Shown here piece by piece: positions 33,583 to 41,809 of a stretch of 64,000 nt of DNA (positions within the stretch are counted from its first letter, which is position 1; each line of letters starts with the position of its first letter). The notes beneath the pieces are model-generated. The model searched no databases. It had not been told where the DNA came from and saw nothing but the letters and a program-made list of their open reading frames with translations. This DNA comes from CBDDBH01 sp965225625 (GTDB taxonomy: Bacteria > Pseudomonadota > Gammaproteobacteria > JADZEE01): contig CBDDBH010000032.1 in NCBI GenBank assembly GCA_965225625.1, forward strand, positions 248,001-312,000, given 5' to 3'. Made by a program: the position numbers and the translations under genes.

Positions 33583-34848
33583 ATGGACAAGAAAAACATT
33601 TTTTACGCCCAGTCCGGCGGGGTAACCGCAGTGATTAATGCATCCGCCTGCGGCGTGATAGAGACGGCGCGGGCACATTCTGAGGAACTTGGCACGGTGT
33701 ACGCTGGGCGCAATGGCATTATCGGCGCGCTCACGGAAGATCTCATAGACACCTCGCAGGAATCAGATAGCGCCATTGCAGCCTTGCGTCACACGCCGGC
33801 CGGCGCCTTCGGCTCCTGCCGGTACAAACTCAAGGGGCTCGAGCAGAACAGGGCCGAATACGAACGCCTGCTCGAGGTGTTCCGGGCACACGATATTGGC
33901 TACTTCTTTTACAACGGCGGCGGCGATTCGCAGGATACCTCGCACAAGATTGCACAATTGAGCGTCCAGCTCGGCTACCCCATGACCTGTATCGGCATCC
34001 CAAAAACGGTCGACAACGATTTGCCCATTACCGACAACTGTCCCGGATTTGGGTCAGTCGCGAAATATGTTGCCGTGTCGATTCGTGAGGCGGGATTCGA
34101 CGTCGCATCTATGGCCAAAACTTCGACCAAAGTGTTCATCATGGAAGTTATGGGCCGCCATGCAGGTTGGATTGCCGCCGCCGGCGGTTTAGCTGCGGAA
34201 CGGCCCGGGGATCCGCCGCATATTATTCTGTTCCCAGAGATTTCCTTCGATGAGGATGCCTTTATCCAGGCAGTAGAAGATGCGGTGGGCAGATTCGGCT
34301 ATTGCGCGGTCGTCGTCTCAGAAGGGGTGCGCAATGCCGATGGCGAATTTCTGGCCGACGCAGGCACGCGCGACGCTTTCGGTCACGCACAGCTAGGCGG
34401 TGTCGCACCGGTGATCGCGGGCCTGGTCAAGGCACGCTGCGGCTACAAATATCATTGGGCAGTGGCCGACTATCTGCAGCGCGCTGCTCGACATATCGCC
34501 TCGGCGACAGATGTGGAACAAGCCTATGCGCTTGGGCGCGCCGCCGTGGAGTTCGCGCTGGCTGGCAAAAACGCCGTAATGCCAACCATAGTGCGCATCT
34601 CGGATGACCCCTATCGGTGGGAAATCGGCGAAGTAGCGCTCGAAGAGGTCGCAAACAAAGAGAAGAAAATGCCGCGTGATTACATAAGTGCGGATGGATT
34701 TTCCATCACGGACGATTGCCGGCGCTATCTGCTACCGCTCATCCAGGGCGAGGATTACCCGCCCTACGCGGGTGGGCTACCGCAGTACGTGCAGCTCAAG
34801 AATGTGGGTGTCAGCAAGAAGTTAGCAGCGGATTTCATTCCCGCGTGA
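33583..34848 (+). CDS. pfp: PPi-dependent 6-phosphofructokinase
   Basis: Interconverts fructose 6-phosphate and fructose 1,6-bisphosphate using pyrophosphate. The 421-residue protein opens YAQSGGVTAVINA. Two positions tell PPi from ATP use: the loop is NGGGDSQDT (residues 111-119), where ATP enzymes have GGDGS, and PKTVDND (residue 140 on) has Lys where ATP enzymes have Gly. Substrate motif MEVMGRHAGW is present. I start at the ATG at 33583 after ACGGAG; the frame is open to 33544. The next gene on the strand is the H+-pyrophosphatase, so PPi is made useful by both products. The reaction is reversible in vivo. Confidence 0.92.
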   Translation: MDKKNIFYAQSGGVTAVINASACGVIETARAHSEELGTVYAGRNGIIGALTEDLIDTSQESDSAIAALRHTPAGAFGSCRYKLKGLEQNRAEYERLLEVFRAHDIGYFFYNGGGDSQDTSHKIAQLSVQLGYPMTCIGIPKTVDNDLPITDNCPGFGSVAKYVAVSIREAGFDVASMAKTSTKVFIMEVMGRHAGWIAAAGGLAAERPGDPPHIILFPEISFDEDAFIQAVEDAVGRFGYCAVVVSEGVRNADGEFLADAGTRDAFGHAQLGGVAPVIAGLVKARCGYKYHWAVADYLQRAARHIASATDVEQAYALGRAAVEFALAGKNAVMPTIVRISDDPYRWEIGEVALEEVANKEKKMPRDYISADGFSITDDCRRYLLPLIQGEDYPPYAGGLPQYVQLKNVGVSKKLAADFIPA

Positions 34849-34978
34849 TCCGGGTTTAGCCGTACTACAAGCTAAGCAATGGATTCTGCACGAGTTCTTG
34901 CGTAGAATTACGCCGCTTTTGGGTGCCGCCACGCGTCCGTGCGTTGCGCGGGGATTCCGAGCACAACACTTAACATTC

Positions 34979-35001
34979 GGGGCAAAACGCCCTCTTTTTT
35001 T
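34979..35001 (+). terminator. terminator after pfp
   Basis: GGGGC at 34979-34983 pairs with GCCCT at 34989-34993 (last pair G-T) across AAAAC, then CTTTTTTT. The short stem is followed by seven T, so it probably ends pfp transcription upstream of hppA, perhaps incompletely. Confidence 0.55.
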
Positions 35002-35041
35002 ATAGTTAGTAGAGATCGGCAACGATCAGGGGGATGACTCC

Positions 35042-37087
35042 ATGTCTGTCGCGATAATGTTCGCATTGGCGTGCGCGGTGCTCGCCATCTTGTACGGAAT
35101 TTGGTCGGTGCGCTGGATCCTTGCGCAGCCTCAAGGCAACGAGCGCATGCAGGAAATCGCCGCCGCCATCCAGCAGGGCGCCTCGGCTTATTTGAATCGG
35201 CAGTACACCACCATCGGCATGGTTGGTGCGGTGCTGTTCGTCGCCATTGGCTTCGCGCTTAAGTGGCCCACTGCTATTGGCTTTTTACTCGGTGCGGTAC
35301 TTTCCGGAGCGGCCGGCTACATCGGCATGAATATTTCCGTGCGCGCCAATCTACGAACGGCGGAGGCGGCGAAGAATGGCATAAACGCCGCGCTGACCGT
35401 GGCATTTCGCGGCGGCGCCATCACCGGGATGCTGGTAGTGGGTCTGGGGCTAATGGGCTGTGCAGGTTACTACCAGGTGCTTGCGCAGATGCATCAGGGC
35501 GCCGGACCGGTAGACCTGATGCCCCTGGTAGGCCTGGGTTTCGGCGGATCGCTCATCTCCATTTTCGCGCGACTGGGCGGCGGCATTTTCACCAAAGGCG
35601 CCGATGTCGGCGCGGATCTGGTCGGCAAAGTCGAAGCGGGAATTCCGGAGGACGATCCTCGCAATCCGGCGGTGATCGCCGATAACGTTGGCGATAATGT
35701 CGGCGACTGTGCGGGCATGGCGGCTGATCTGTTCGAGACCTACGCCGTCACGGTTATAGCGACCATGCTGCTCGGCAGTATGGTCCTGAAGGATGCGGGT
35801 GAGAATGTCGTGCTCTACCCGCTGGTGCTCGGCGGCGTATCGATTATCGCCTCGATCATCGGCACCTTTTTCGTGAAGGCGCACGAAGGCGGCAAGATCA
35901 TGAGCGCCTTGTACCGGGGCTTGATCGTCGCCGGTGTAATCTCGGCGATTGCGTTTTACCCGGTTACCCATTGGATGATGGGCGACATCGAAATGTATTC
36001 CACCGGCGCGCTGTACGGCGCCGCGTTGATCGGCCTTGCATTGACCGCCGGCCTGGTATGGATCACCGAGTATTACACGGGTACGGAATTCGCGCCGGTA
36101 CAGCACATCGCCGCAGCTTCTACGACCGGCCATGCGACGAACATTATCGCCGGCTTGGGCGTGTCAATGAGGTCCACTGCGTGGCCGGTGTTGTTCGTTT
36201 GCGCCAGCATCTGGGGCGCGTACGAATTCGCCGAGATCTACGGCATTGCCATTGCCGCTACCTCCATGTTGTCCATGACCGGGATCATCGTCGCGCTCGA
36301 CGCTTACGGCCCCATCACCGACAACGCCGGCGGCATCGCCGAGATGGCTGATCTGCCAGCGGAGATCCGTGCCATCACCGATCCCCTGGATGCAGTGGGC
36401 AATACCACCAAAGCGGTTACCAAGGGCTACGCCATCGGCTCAGCAGGTTTGGCCGCACTGGTGTTGTTTGCAGACTATACCCACGCGCTGGATCATGCCG
36501 GCAAGCTGGTACGGTTCGAGTTGTCAGATCCTGCCGTCATCATCGGTCTGTTCATCGGCGGCCTGGTGCCGTATCTGTTCGCCGCCATGGCCATGGAAGC
36601 CGTCGGCCGTGCGGCCGGATCGGTGGTTGTGGAAGTACGCCGCCAGTTTAAGAAGATCCCTGGCATCATGGAGGGAACCGCCAAACCGGATTACTCGCGC
36701 GCGGTGGATCTACTGACACGTTCAGCCATCAAGGAAATGATCGTGCCCTCGCTACTGCCTGTCTTGGTACCCGTCGTTGTGGCGCTGGGTATGAGTGCGT
36801 TAATGGGGCCGGAAGCAGGACCGAAGGCGCTCGGCGGCCTGTTAGTGGGAACGATTATTACCGGCATCTTTATCGCAATCTCAATGACCGTCGGTGGCGG
36901 CGCCTGGGATAACGCCAAGAAATATATTGAAGACGGCCATCATGGTGGCAAGGGCAGTGAAGCCCACAAAGCTGCGGTAACCGGCGATACCGTCGGTGAT
37001 CCCTACAAGGACACAGCGGGACCGGCCGTGAACCCGCTCATCAAAATTATCAATATCGTGGCGCTGTTGATCGTGCCGCTGATCTAA
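35042..37087 (+). CDS. hppA: K+-independent H+-translocating pyrophosphatase
   Basis: Membrane-bound pump that couples PPi hydrolysis to proton transport. The 681-residue protein has about 16 membrane spans. The active-site segments GGGIFTKGADVGADLVGK, EDDPRNPAVIADNVGDNVGD and the C-terminal GDTVGDPYKDTAGPAVNPL are intact. GNTTKAVTKGYAIGSA has Lys at the position that is Ala in the K+-dependent class, so this is the K+-independent, H+-pumping type by established criteria. The start at 35042 has a GGGGGA site 8 bases upstream. It follows pfp across a short terminator-like hairpin. Confidence 0.96.
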   Translation: MSVAIMFALACAVLAILYGIWSVRWILAQPQGNERMQEIAAAIQQGASAYLNRQYTTIGMVGAVLFVAIGFALKWPTAIGFLLGAVLSGAAGYIGMNISVRANLRTAEAAKNGINAALTVAFRGGAITGMLVVGLGLMGCAGYYQVLAQMHQGAGPVDLMPLVGLGFGGSLISIFARLGGGIFTKGADVGADLVGKVEAGIPEDDPRNPAVIADNVGDNVGDCAGMAADLFETYAVTVIATMLLGSMVLKDAGENVVLYPLVLGGVSIIASIIGTFFVKAHEGGKIMSALYRGLIVAGVISAIAFYPVTHWMMGDIEMYSTGALYGAALIGLALTAGLVWITEYYTGTEFAPVQHIAAASTTGHATNIIAGLGVSMRSTAWPVLFVCASIWGAYEFAEIYGIAIAATSMLSMTGIIVALDAYGPITDNAGGIAEMADLPAEIRAITDPLDAVGNTTKAVTKGYAIGSAGLAALVLFADYTHALDHAGKLVRFELSDPAVIIGLFIGGLVPYLFAAMAMEAVGRAAGSVVVEVRRQFKKIPGIMEGTAKPDYSRAVDLLTRSAIKEMIVPSLLPVLVPVVVALGMSALMGPEAGPKALGGLLVGTIITGIFIAISMTVGGGAWDNAKKYIEDGHHGGKGSEAHKAAVTGDTVGDPYKDTAGPAVNPLIKIINIVALLIVPLI

Positions 37088-37154
37088 TCAAGCGTCGGAG
37101 AACAAGGCTAAAACCAAAACGTCGCCGGGTCGGGGTCAGCGCTCCGCCCGGCGG

Positions 37155-37736
37155 CTACAAGACCGCAATACCGGCATCATTCAATAGTTCGACCGTTTCG
37201 AACAAGGGTAATCCCATTACGCCCGAGTAACTGCCGTCCAGCGCCGCCACAAATGCCGCGCCCAAGCCCTGGATCGCATACGAACCCGCTTTATCGACTG
37301 GTTCACCGCTCGCCCAATAGGCTTCGCGCTCGCGCTCGGTGAGTGTTTTAAATCGGACCTGCGTGGTGCTTAGCAGGCTGTGAGTGCCGCGGTCGGTTCG
37401 CAATGCCACTGCTGAGTAGACGAAGTGGCTGCGTCCCGAAAGGCGGGCCAGCATACGTAAACCATCAGCGCGATCCCGGGGTTTACCGAGCACATCCTCG
37501 TCAACCACGACCACCGTGTCGGCAGCCAGCACCGATCGGGGATCGTCCTGGGGACGGGCACTCCAACCAGCCCAGGCCTTCGCCACTGCCAGACGCGTGA
37601 CGTGCTCTGCCGCAAGCTCTCGTGCATCCCAATGCTCGTCCACGACCACGTCAATTCGCTCAAAGCTCACCCCAATTTGGGCAAGCAGCTCGCGACGCCG
37701 AGGCGACTGCGATGCCAGCAGGATGGAGGCCGTCAC
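37155..37736 (-). CDS. maf: Maf nucleotide pyrophosphatase, YhdE-like
   Basis: House-cleaning hydrolase that removes non-canonical or pyrimidine nucleoside triphosphates. The 193-residue protein opens TASILLASQSPRRRELL, has the catalytic AADTVVVVD, GKPRD, and GSYAIQGLGAAFV, which fits the YhdE (dTTP/UTP) subgroup. No ATG fits; a GTG at 37736 gives the family start. It follows rsfS by 19 bases on the same strand, in the position where rlmH often lies, and converges on hppA. Confidence 0.92.
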   Translation of the reverse strand: MTASILLASQSPRRRELLAQIGVSFERIDVVVDEHWDARELAAEHVTRLAVAKAWAGWSARPQDDPRSVLAADTVVVVDEDVLGKPRDRADGLRMLARLSGRSHFVYSAVALRTDRGTHSLLSTTQVRFKTLTEREREAYWASGEPVDKAGSYAIQGLGAAFVAALDGSYSGVMGLPLFETVELLNDAGIAVL

Positions 37737-37755
37737 GTGCGATTTTGTGTGCGCG

Positions 37756-38109
37756 TCAGCCCGAACCCGAGTGCCGCCGGTCGCCGGTATCCCACAGTTT
37801 TTCGAGTTGATAAAAATCGCGCCTGTCCGGCAACATCGCATGTACAACAACGTCCCCCAGATCGACCAATACCCAGTCGCCCACGTTCGCACCTTCCACG
37901 CCCAGCGGTTGGATACCCTGACTCTTGCACTTTTCGACAACACGGCGTGACAGGGCCTTCACCTGGCGTACCGAGCTACCGGTGGCAACAATCATAAAAT
38001 CAGTTATGGCGGTAAGCGTGCGCACATCCAGCACCCGGATATCTACTGCTTTGAGGTCGTCGAGTACGTCCACAACCAATTTGGCCAGAGTTTCAGGTTG
38101 CATGCGCAT
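37756..38109 (-). CDS. rsfS: ribosomal silencing factor RsfS
   Basis: RsfS binds ribosomal protein L14 and blocks joining of the two subunits during starvation. The 117-residue length is typical. Conserved parts are DIRVLDV, ITDFMIVATGSSVRQVKAL, and VGDWVLVDLGDVVVHAMLPD with YQLEKLW. The start may be 38109 or an ATG two codons later (38103); either overlaps the 3' end of nadD (38093), so the two genes are coupled. The last residues are a polar tail. Confidence 0.95.
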   Translation of the reverse strand: MRMQPETLAKLVVDVLDDLKAVDIRVLDVRTLTAITDFMIVATGSSVRQVKALSRRVVEKCKSQGIQPLGVEGANVGDWVLVDLGDVVVHAMLPDRRDFYQLEKLWDTGDRRHSGSG

Positions 38110-38734
38110 AAAGCCCGTGTTGATTTATCATCGCGTACGTCGCGTCAGGCAACAGATAACGCACGGACTCGCCGTGCGTTATAGCAGCACGGATCGCCGA
38201 AGCCGAAATATCGAGGTAGGGCGCGTTGAGGTAGTAGATTGAGCCAGAGGTTGTTTCACCCAGCACACGGGGGTCGCTGGCGCGTCGCGGTTCGGACCAG
38301 GCTTGCATCGCCGCAGACAAAGGCTCGGCACTGCCTGGTCGCGCGACCACGACAATATGCGCAAGCTCGATGATGCGTTGCCAGTCGTGCCAGTCTTGCA
38401 AACCGGCGAACGCGTCCGCGCCCAACAACAACGCTATCGAGGCATCGTTGATATCCGAGCGTAGCGACTCCAGTGTGTCCACCGTATAGGAAACCCCACT
38501 TCTGCGTAGTTCACGATCATCGACCTCGAGCGCCGGTACGTCCGCTACAGCCGCTTCGAGCATCGCTTTGCGTAGCTGCGCGCTGGCGTGCGGCGGCGGA
38601 CGGTGATTGGGGATGGACACGGGAACCAACCTTACTTGCGTTAATCCAAGGCGCTGCAACGCTTCCACGGCAAGCCGCAGGTGACCATGATGAACGGGGT
38701 CAAAAGTACCGCCGAGTATACCGATGGACTTCAT
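38093..38734 (-). CDS. nadD: nicotinate-nucleotide adenylyltransferase
   Basis: Transfers AMP to nicotinate mononucleotide in NAD synthesis. The 213-residue protein has the nucleotidyltransferase signature GGTFDPVHHGHL near the N-terminus and LLGADAFAGLQDWHDW in the centre. The C-terminal ISASAIRAAITHG matches the family ISSTxIR motif. The gene stands between proA and rsfS on the minus strand as in many gammaproteobacteria and overlaps rsfS slightly. Confidence 0.95.
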   Translation of the reverse strand: MKSIGILGGTFDPVHHGHLRLAVEALQRLGLTQVRLVPVSIPNHRPPPHASAQLRKAMLEAAVADVPALEVDDRELRRSGVSYTVDTLESLRSDINDASIALLLGADAFAGLQDWHDWQRIIELAHIVVVARPGSAEPLSAAMQAWSEPRRASDPRVLGETTSGSIYYLNAPYLDISASAIRAAITHGESVRYLLPDATYAMINQHGLYAHAT

Positions 38735-38802
38735 CTGTACGTCACGGCGTGACGACGTTCAACGGCAAATGACTAGACGACTACAACTCATTGCGCCAGT
38801 CA

Positions 38803-40074
38803 TTACTGTTTGATTTGCCCGTCGCCCAGGACGATGAACTTCTTTGACGTAAGGCCTTCCAGTCCCACCGGGCCGCGTGCATGGAACTTGTCAGTGCTGA
38901 TCCCGATCTCTGCCCCAAGCCCGTATTCGTAACCGTCGGCAAATCGTGATGACGCATTGACGATGACGGAACTGGAGTCCACCTCCCGCAGGAAACGTCG
39001 GGCACGCGTCAGATCCTCGGTGACGATAACGTCGGTGTGCTGCGACCCGTAGCGGGCAATATGCTCAATTGCTGCGTCCAGACCGCCGACCACGCGTACG
39101 GCGAGTATCGGAGCAAGGTATTCCTCATACCAATCGTCTTCGCACGCCGGCGTGGCGCCGGCGAGGATCTCACAGCTTTTTTCACAGCCGCGTAATTCCA
39201 CGCCAGCGTCCACATACATCGGCCCTAAACGCGTCAACACCTGGCTGGCAATTTCTTCCGCTACCAACAGGGTCTCCATTGCGTTGCACACGCCATAGCG
39301 CTGCGTCTTGGCGTTGAAGGCAATTGCAACAGCTTTGTCCAGATCCGCTCCAGCATCGATGTAAACGTGACACACCCCATCGAGGTGTTTAATGACAGGC
39401 ATGCGCGCCTCGGCGCTAACACGTTCGATGAGGCTCTTTCCGCCGCGTGGGATCATAACGTCGATATCGCGTAGCTGTAGCAGGGCGCCAACCACGGCGC
39501 GATCCGTCGTGTCGATGACCTGCACGCAATCGCTGCTCAGCCCGGCCGATTGCAAGCCGGCATCGATACAGCCGGCGATGGCCAAATTGGAATTTATCGC
39601 CTCGGAACCCCCTCTGAGAATTACCGCGTTGCCCGACTTCAGACACAGTGCTGCAGCATCGGCTGTTACGTTCGGGCGAGATTCGTAAATAATGCCTACA
39701 ACCCCCAATGGCACCCGCATGGTGCCGACCTGAATGCCCGTCGGGCGGTAACGCAGATCCGCTATCTCGCCCACTGGATCCGCCAATGCCGCCACCTGCC
39801 GAAGTCCTTCGGCCATGGCCGTGATGCGGGCAGGCGTTAATTCCAGGCGATCGAGCGACGCCGCATCGAGCGCTGCGGCGGCTTCGAGGTCACGGCGATT
39901 GGCGGCGATAATGTCATCGGCACGCGCTTGTATGGCCGCGGCAATAGCGATTAAGGCCGTATTCTTGGTCGCTGTGTCCGCCGCAGCCATGCCACGGGCG
40001 GCCGCCTGCGCTCGTAGCCCCAGGTCACGGGCGTAATGATCGACTTCGATTTTTTGTTGAGAGGCAGCGGCCAT
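38803..40074 (-). CDS. proA: gamma-glutamyl phosphate reductase
   Basis: Second enzyme of proline synthesis; reduces gamma-glutamyl phosphate to the semialdehyde with NADPH. The 423-residue aldehyde dehydrogenase-fold protein shows GVVGIIYESRPNVTADAA, LRGGSEAINSN, the catalytic cysteine in YGVCNAMETLL, and a C-terminal FHARGPVGLEGLTSKKF. The start at 40074 is a normal ATG. It precedes nadD by about 70 bases. The partner kinase proB is not in the window. Confidence 0.96.
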   Translation of the reverse strand: MAAASQQKIEVDHYARDLGLRAQAAARGMAAADTATKNTALIAIAAAIQARADDIIAANRRDLEAAAALDAASLDRLELTPARITAMAEGLRQVAALADPVGEIADLRYRPTGIQVGTMRVPLGVVGIIYESRPNVTADAAALCLKSGNAVILRGGSEAINSNLAIAGCIDAGLQSAGLSSDCVQVIDTTDRAVVGALLQLRDIDVMIPRGGKSLIERVSAEARMPVIKHLDGVCHVYIDAGADLDKAVAIAFNAKTQRYGVCNAMETLLVAEEIASQVLTRLGPMYVDAGVELRGCEKSCEILAGATPACEDDWYEEYLAPILAVRVVGGLDAAIEHIARYGSQHTDVIVTEDLTRARRFLREVDSSSVIVNASSRFADGYEYGLGAEIGISTDKFHARGPVGLEGLTSKKFIVLGDGQIKQ

Positions 40075-40195
40075 GGCGCTAGCTTACCAAATACCGTCTG
40101 AAAACTAATGTGCCGGTGCTTGCCGGAGCGCCGATAAGCCTTTTAACGGGGTCACTGCAAGCCACTGATGCGCAGGACCCGCGCCGTATAGGCGG

Positions 40196-41236
40196 TTATC
40201 GCAGCAATGCGGCTTGGATACGGTCGAAGCGCTGATTACTCAGCGCCAGGCAAAGCCAAGTGAGTTCCGCCCAGGGATCGCGGCGGATAATCCCTTTAAC
40301 GACCCGGTCAATACGCGCCGCCGCCCTCAGTAAATTGCCATAATCTGCGTAACGCAGTCGTTTCAGAGCACCGCGGACCAACGGCTTACGCTTATCCCAG
40401 ATGCGCTGTTCGGCAAATACGCGGGCCTCGTCCTGGCCGGCCGCGAGCGCATCGTGAATGACCGCCAGCAGACGTATCTCTCGCATCAATACCCAGCTCA
40501 CTGACGTTGCATCAACGCCCACCTCGCGCAAACCGTGCAATACGCGCAGCGTGCGTACCGCATCGCCAGCCAAGGCGGCATCGGCGAGAGTAAAGATGTC
40601 ATAACGCGCGCTGTCGTCCACCGATGCCAGTACCGTGTCGGATTCGATTTCCTCACCGGGATGCAACAGCAGCAATCGCTCGACCTCCTGTGCAGCTGCC
40701 AAAAGATTGCCTTCCACTCGTTCTGCGATGAGCTCGGCCGCATCTTTGCTCATGCGCGTTCCTCGCGCAGCGGTGCGCCGTTGCAACCAGTCGGGTAAGG
40801 CCTTGAGCTCGATCGGCCACAACTGCACGACGACGCCGATCTGCTCGATCGCTTTGAACCATTGGCTTTGCTGAACGCGCCGATCGAACTTAGCGGCAGT
40901 AATTAACAGTACATCATCGGGCGCCGGGCGCTGGGCGTAGTTGCGCAGGCACTGCCCACCTTCTTTGCCAGGTGAGGCGCTTCCCAGACGCAATTCGATG
41001 AGGCGCCGCGTAGCAAACAGCGACATGGAATTCGCTTCTGTCTGCAAAGAATTCCAGTCGAACCCGCGTTCCACTTCAAGCACTATCCGCTCTTCGATGC
41101 CAGCACGGCGAGCGGCGCCGCGTACCGCATCGGCCAGTTCGATCGATTGTAGAGGTTCGTCACCGCTGAACAGGTACAGCGGGCTGAGGGCGCCATTTTG
41201 CAAGCGGTTCTGGAGTTGTTCGGCGCGCAAGCGCAT
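40196..41236 (-). CDS. holA: DNA polymerase III delta subunit
   Basis: HolA opens the beta clamp within the clamp loader. The 346-residue protein has the family features LSPLYLFSGDEPLQSIELADAVR near the N-terminus, LIELRLGSASPGKEG and a C-terminal AAARIDRVVKGI. Its position directly after lptE and leuS is diagnostic. The start at 41236 (MRLRAEQLQNRL) matches the family. The stop is 120 bases before proA. Confidence 0.93.
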   Translation of the reverse strand: MRLRAEQLQNRLQNGALSPLYLFSGDEPLQSIELADAVRGAARRAGIEERIVLEVERGFDWNSLQTEANSMSLFATRRLIELRLGSASPGKEGGQCLRNYAQRPAPDDVLLITAAKFDRRVQQSQWFKAIEQIGVVVQLWPIELKALPDWLQRRTAARGTRMSKDAAELIAERVEGNLLAAAQEVERLLLLHPGEEIESDTVLASVDDSARYDIFTLADAALAGDAVRTLRVLHGLREVGVDATSVSWVLMREIRLLAVIHDALAAGQDEARVFAEQRIWDKRKPLVRGALKRLRYADYGNLLRAAARIDRVVKGIIRRDPWAELTWLCLALSNQRFDRIQAALLR

Positions 41237-41275
41237 GATCGCGGGATCTACTTTAGTGCCGTGCGCGCGGTCCGA

Positions 41276-41770
41276 TTATTTCGAGCGTATCGCCTGCAGG
41301 CGCCGCACCACCGCACCCGCCGCATCGCGGCGCAATTCTTCACGCAAAATGCGTTCCTCTTCGTACTTACCCAATACTGCGGATTCGTCAAACGTGTAAT
41401 CACGTATGAATGTGATCGTTTCCTGCGCCAATAAGGTCTTGCCGTTCTTTCCGGTCACCTCAATCTGGACTTCGTAACCGATTTCAAATTCGCGTACTTT
41501 GCCGCTGCGCGGGTCTACCGATAAGACGCGTCGGTCCACAGACTCATTGCTGACGTTAATGATCGCGTCGGCGGTTGCAGCCGTTGTTACGACCGTCACA
41601 CCACCGTAGCCCAGCTGCTTACGCAGCTCTCCAATCAGAGAATCTCCCCCCTGTGACGCGACGTAGACGCTCTCAAACTCAAGATCGAGCGTCCGCGAGC
41701 CGCGCATGTAAAACCCGCACCCGGCACTCGTGGTAAGGACTACTAACAGCGCTATCCGCAAGCTATTCAT
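41276..41770 (-). CDS. lptE: LPS-assembly lipoprotein LptE
   Basis: LptE is the outer-membrane lipoprotein that plugs LptD and completes lipopolysaccharide export. The 164-residue protein has a signal and lipobox MNSLRIALLVVLTTSAGC with Cys18, then GFYMRG, the usual opening of the mature protein. The start at 41770 is preferred over the longer frame (41797) because it gives a proper signal peptide. It lies between leuS and holA, 39 bases from each neighbour, in the conserved operon. Confidence 0.92.
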   Translation of the reverse strand: MNSLRIALLVVLTTSAGCGFYMRGSRTLDLEFESVYVASQGGDSLIGELRKQLGYGGVTVVTTAATADAIINVSNESVDRRVLSVDPRSGKVREFEIGYEVQIEVTGKNGKTLLAQETITFIRDYTFDESAVLGKYEEERILREELRRDAAGAVVRRLQAIRSK

Positions 41771-41809
41771 TACTGCTCCCCAATTGCGTGGCAACACGCG
41801 CAGCGCGCC

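Noticed and set aside
37123..37152. GC-rich stem between the convergent hppA and maf genes as a terminator.
   Set aside because: A 7-bp stem is visible but there is no T run on either side, so the support is too weak.
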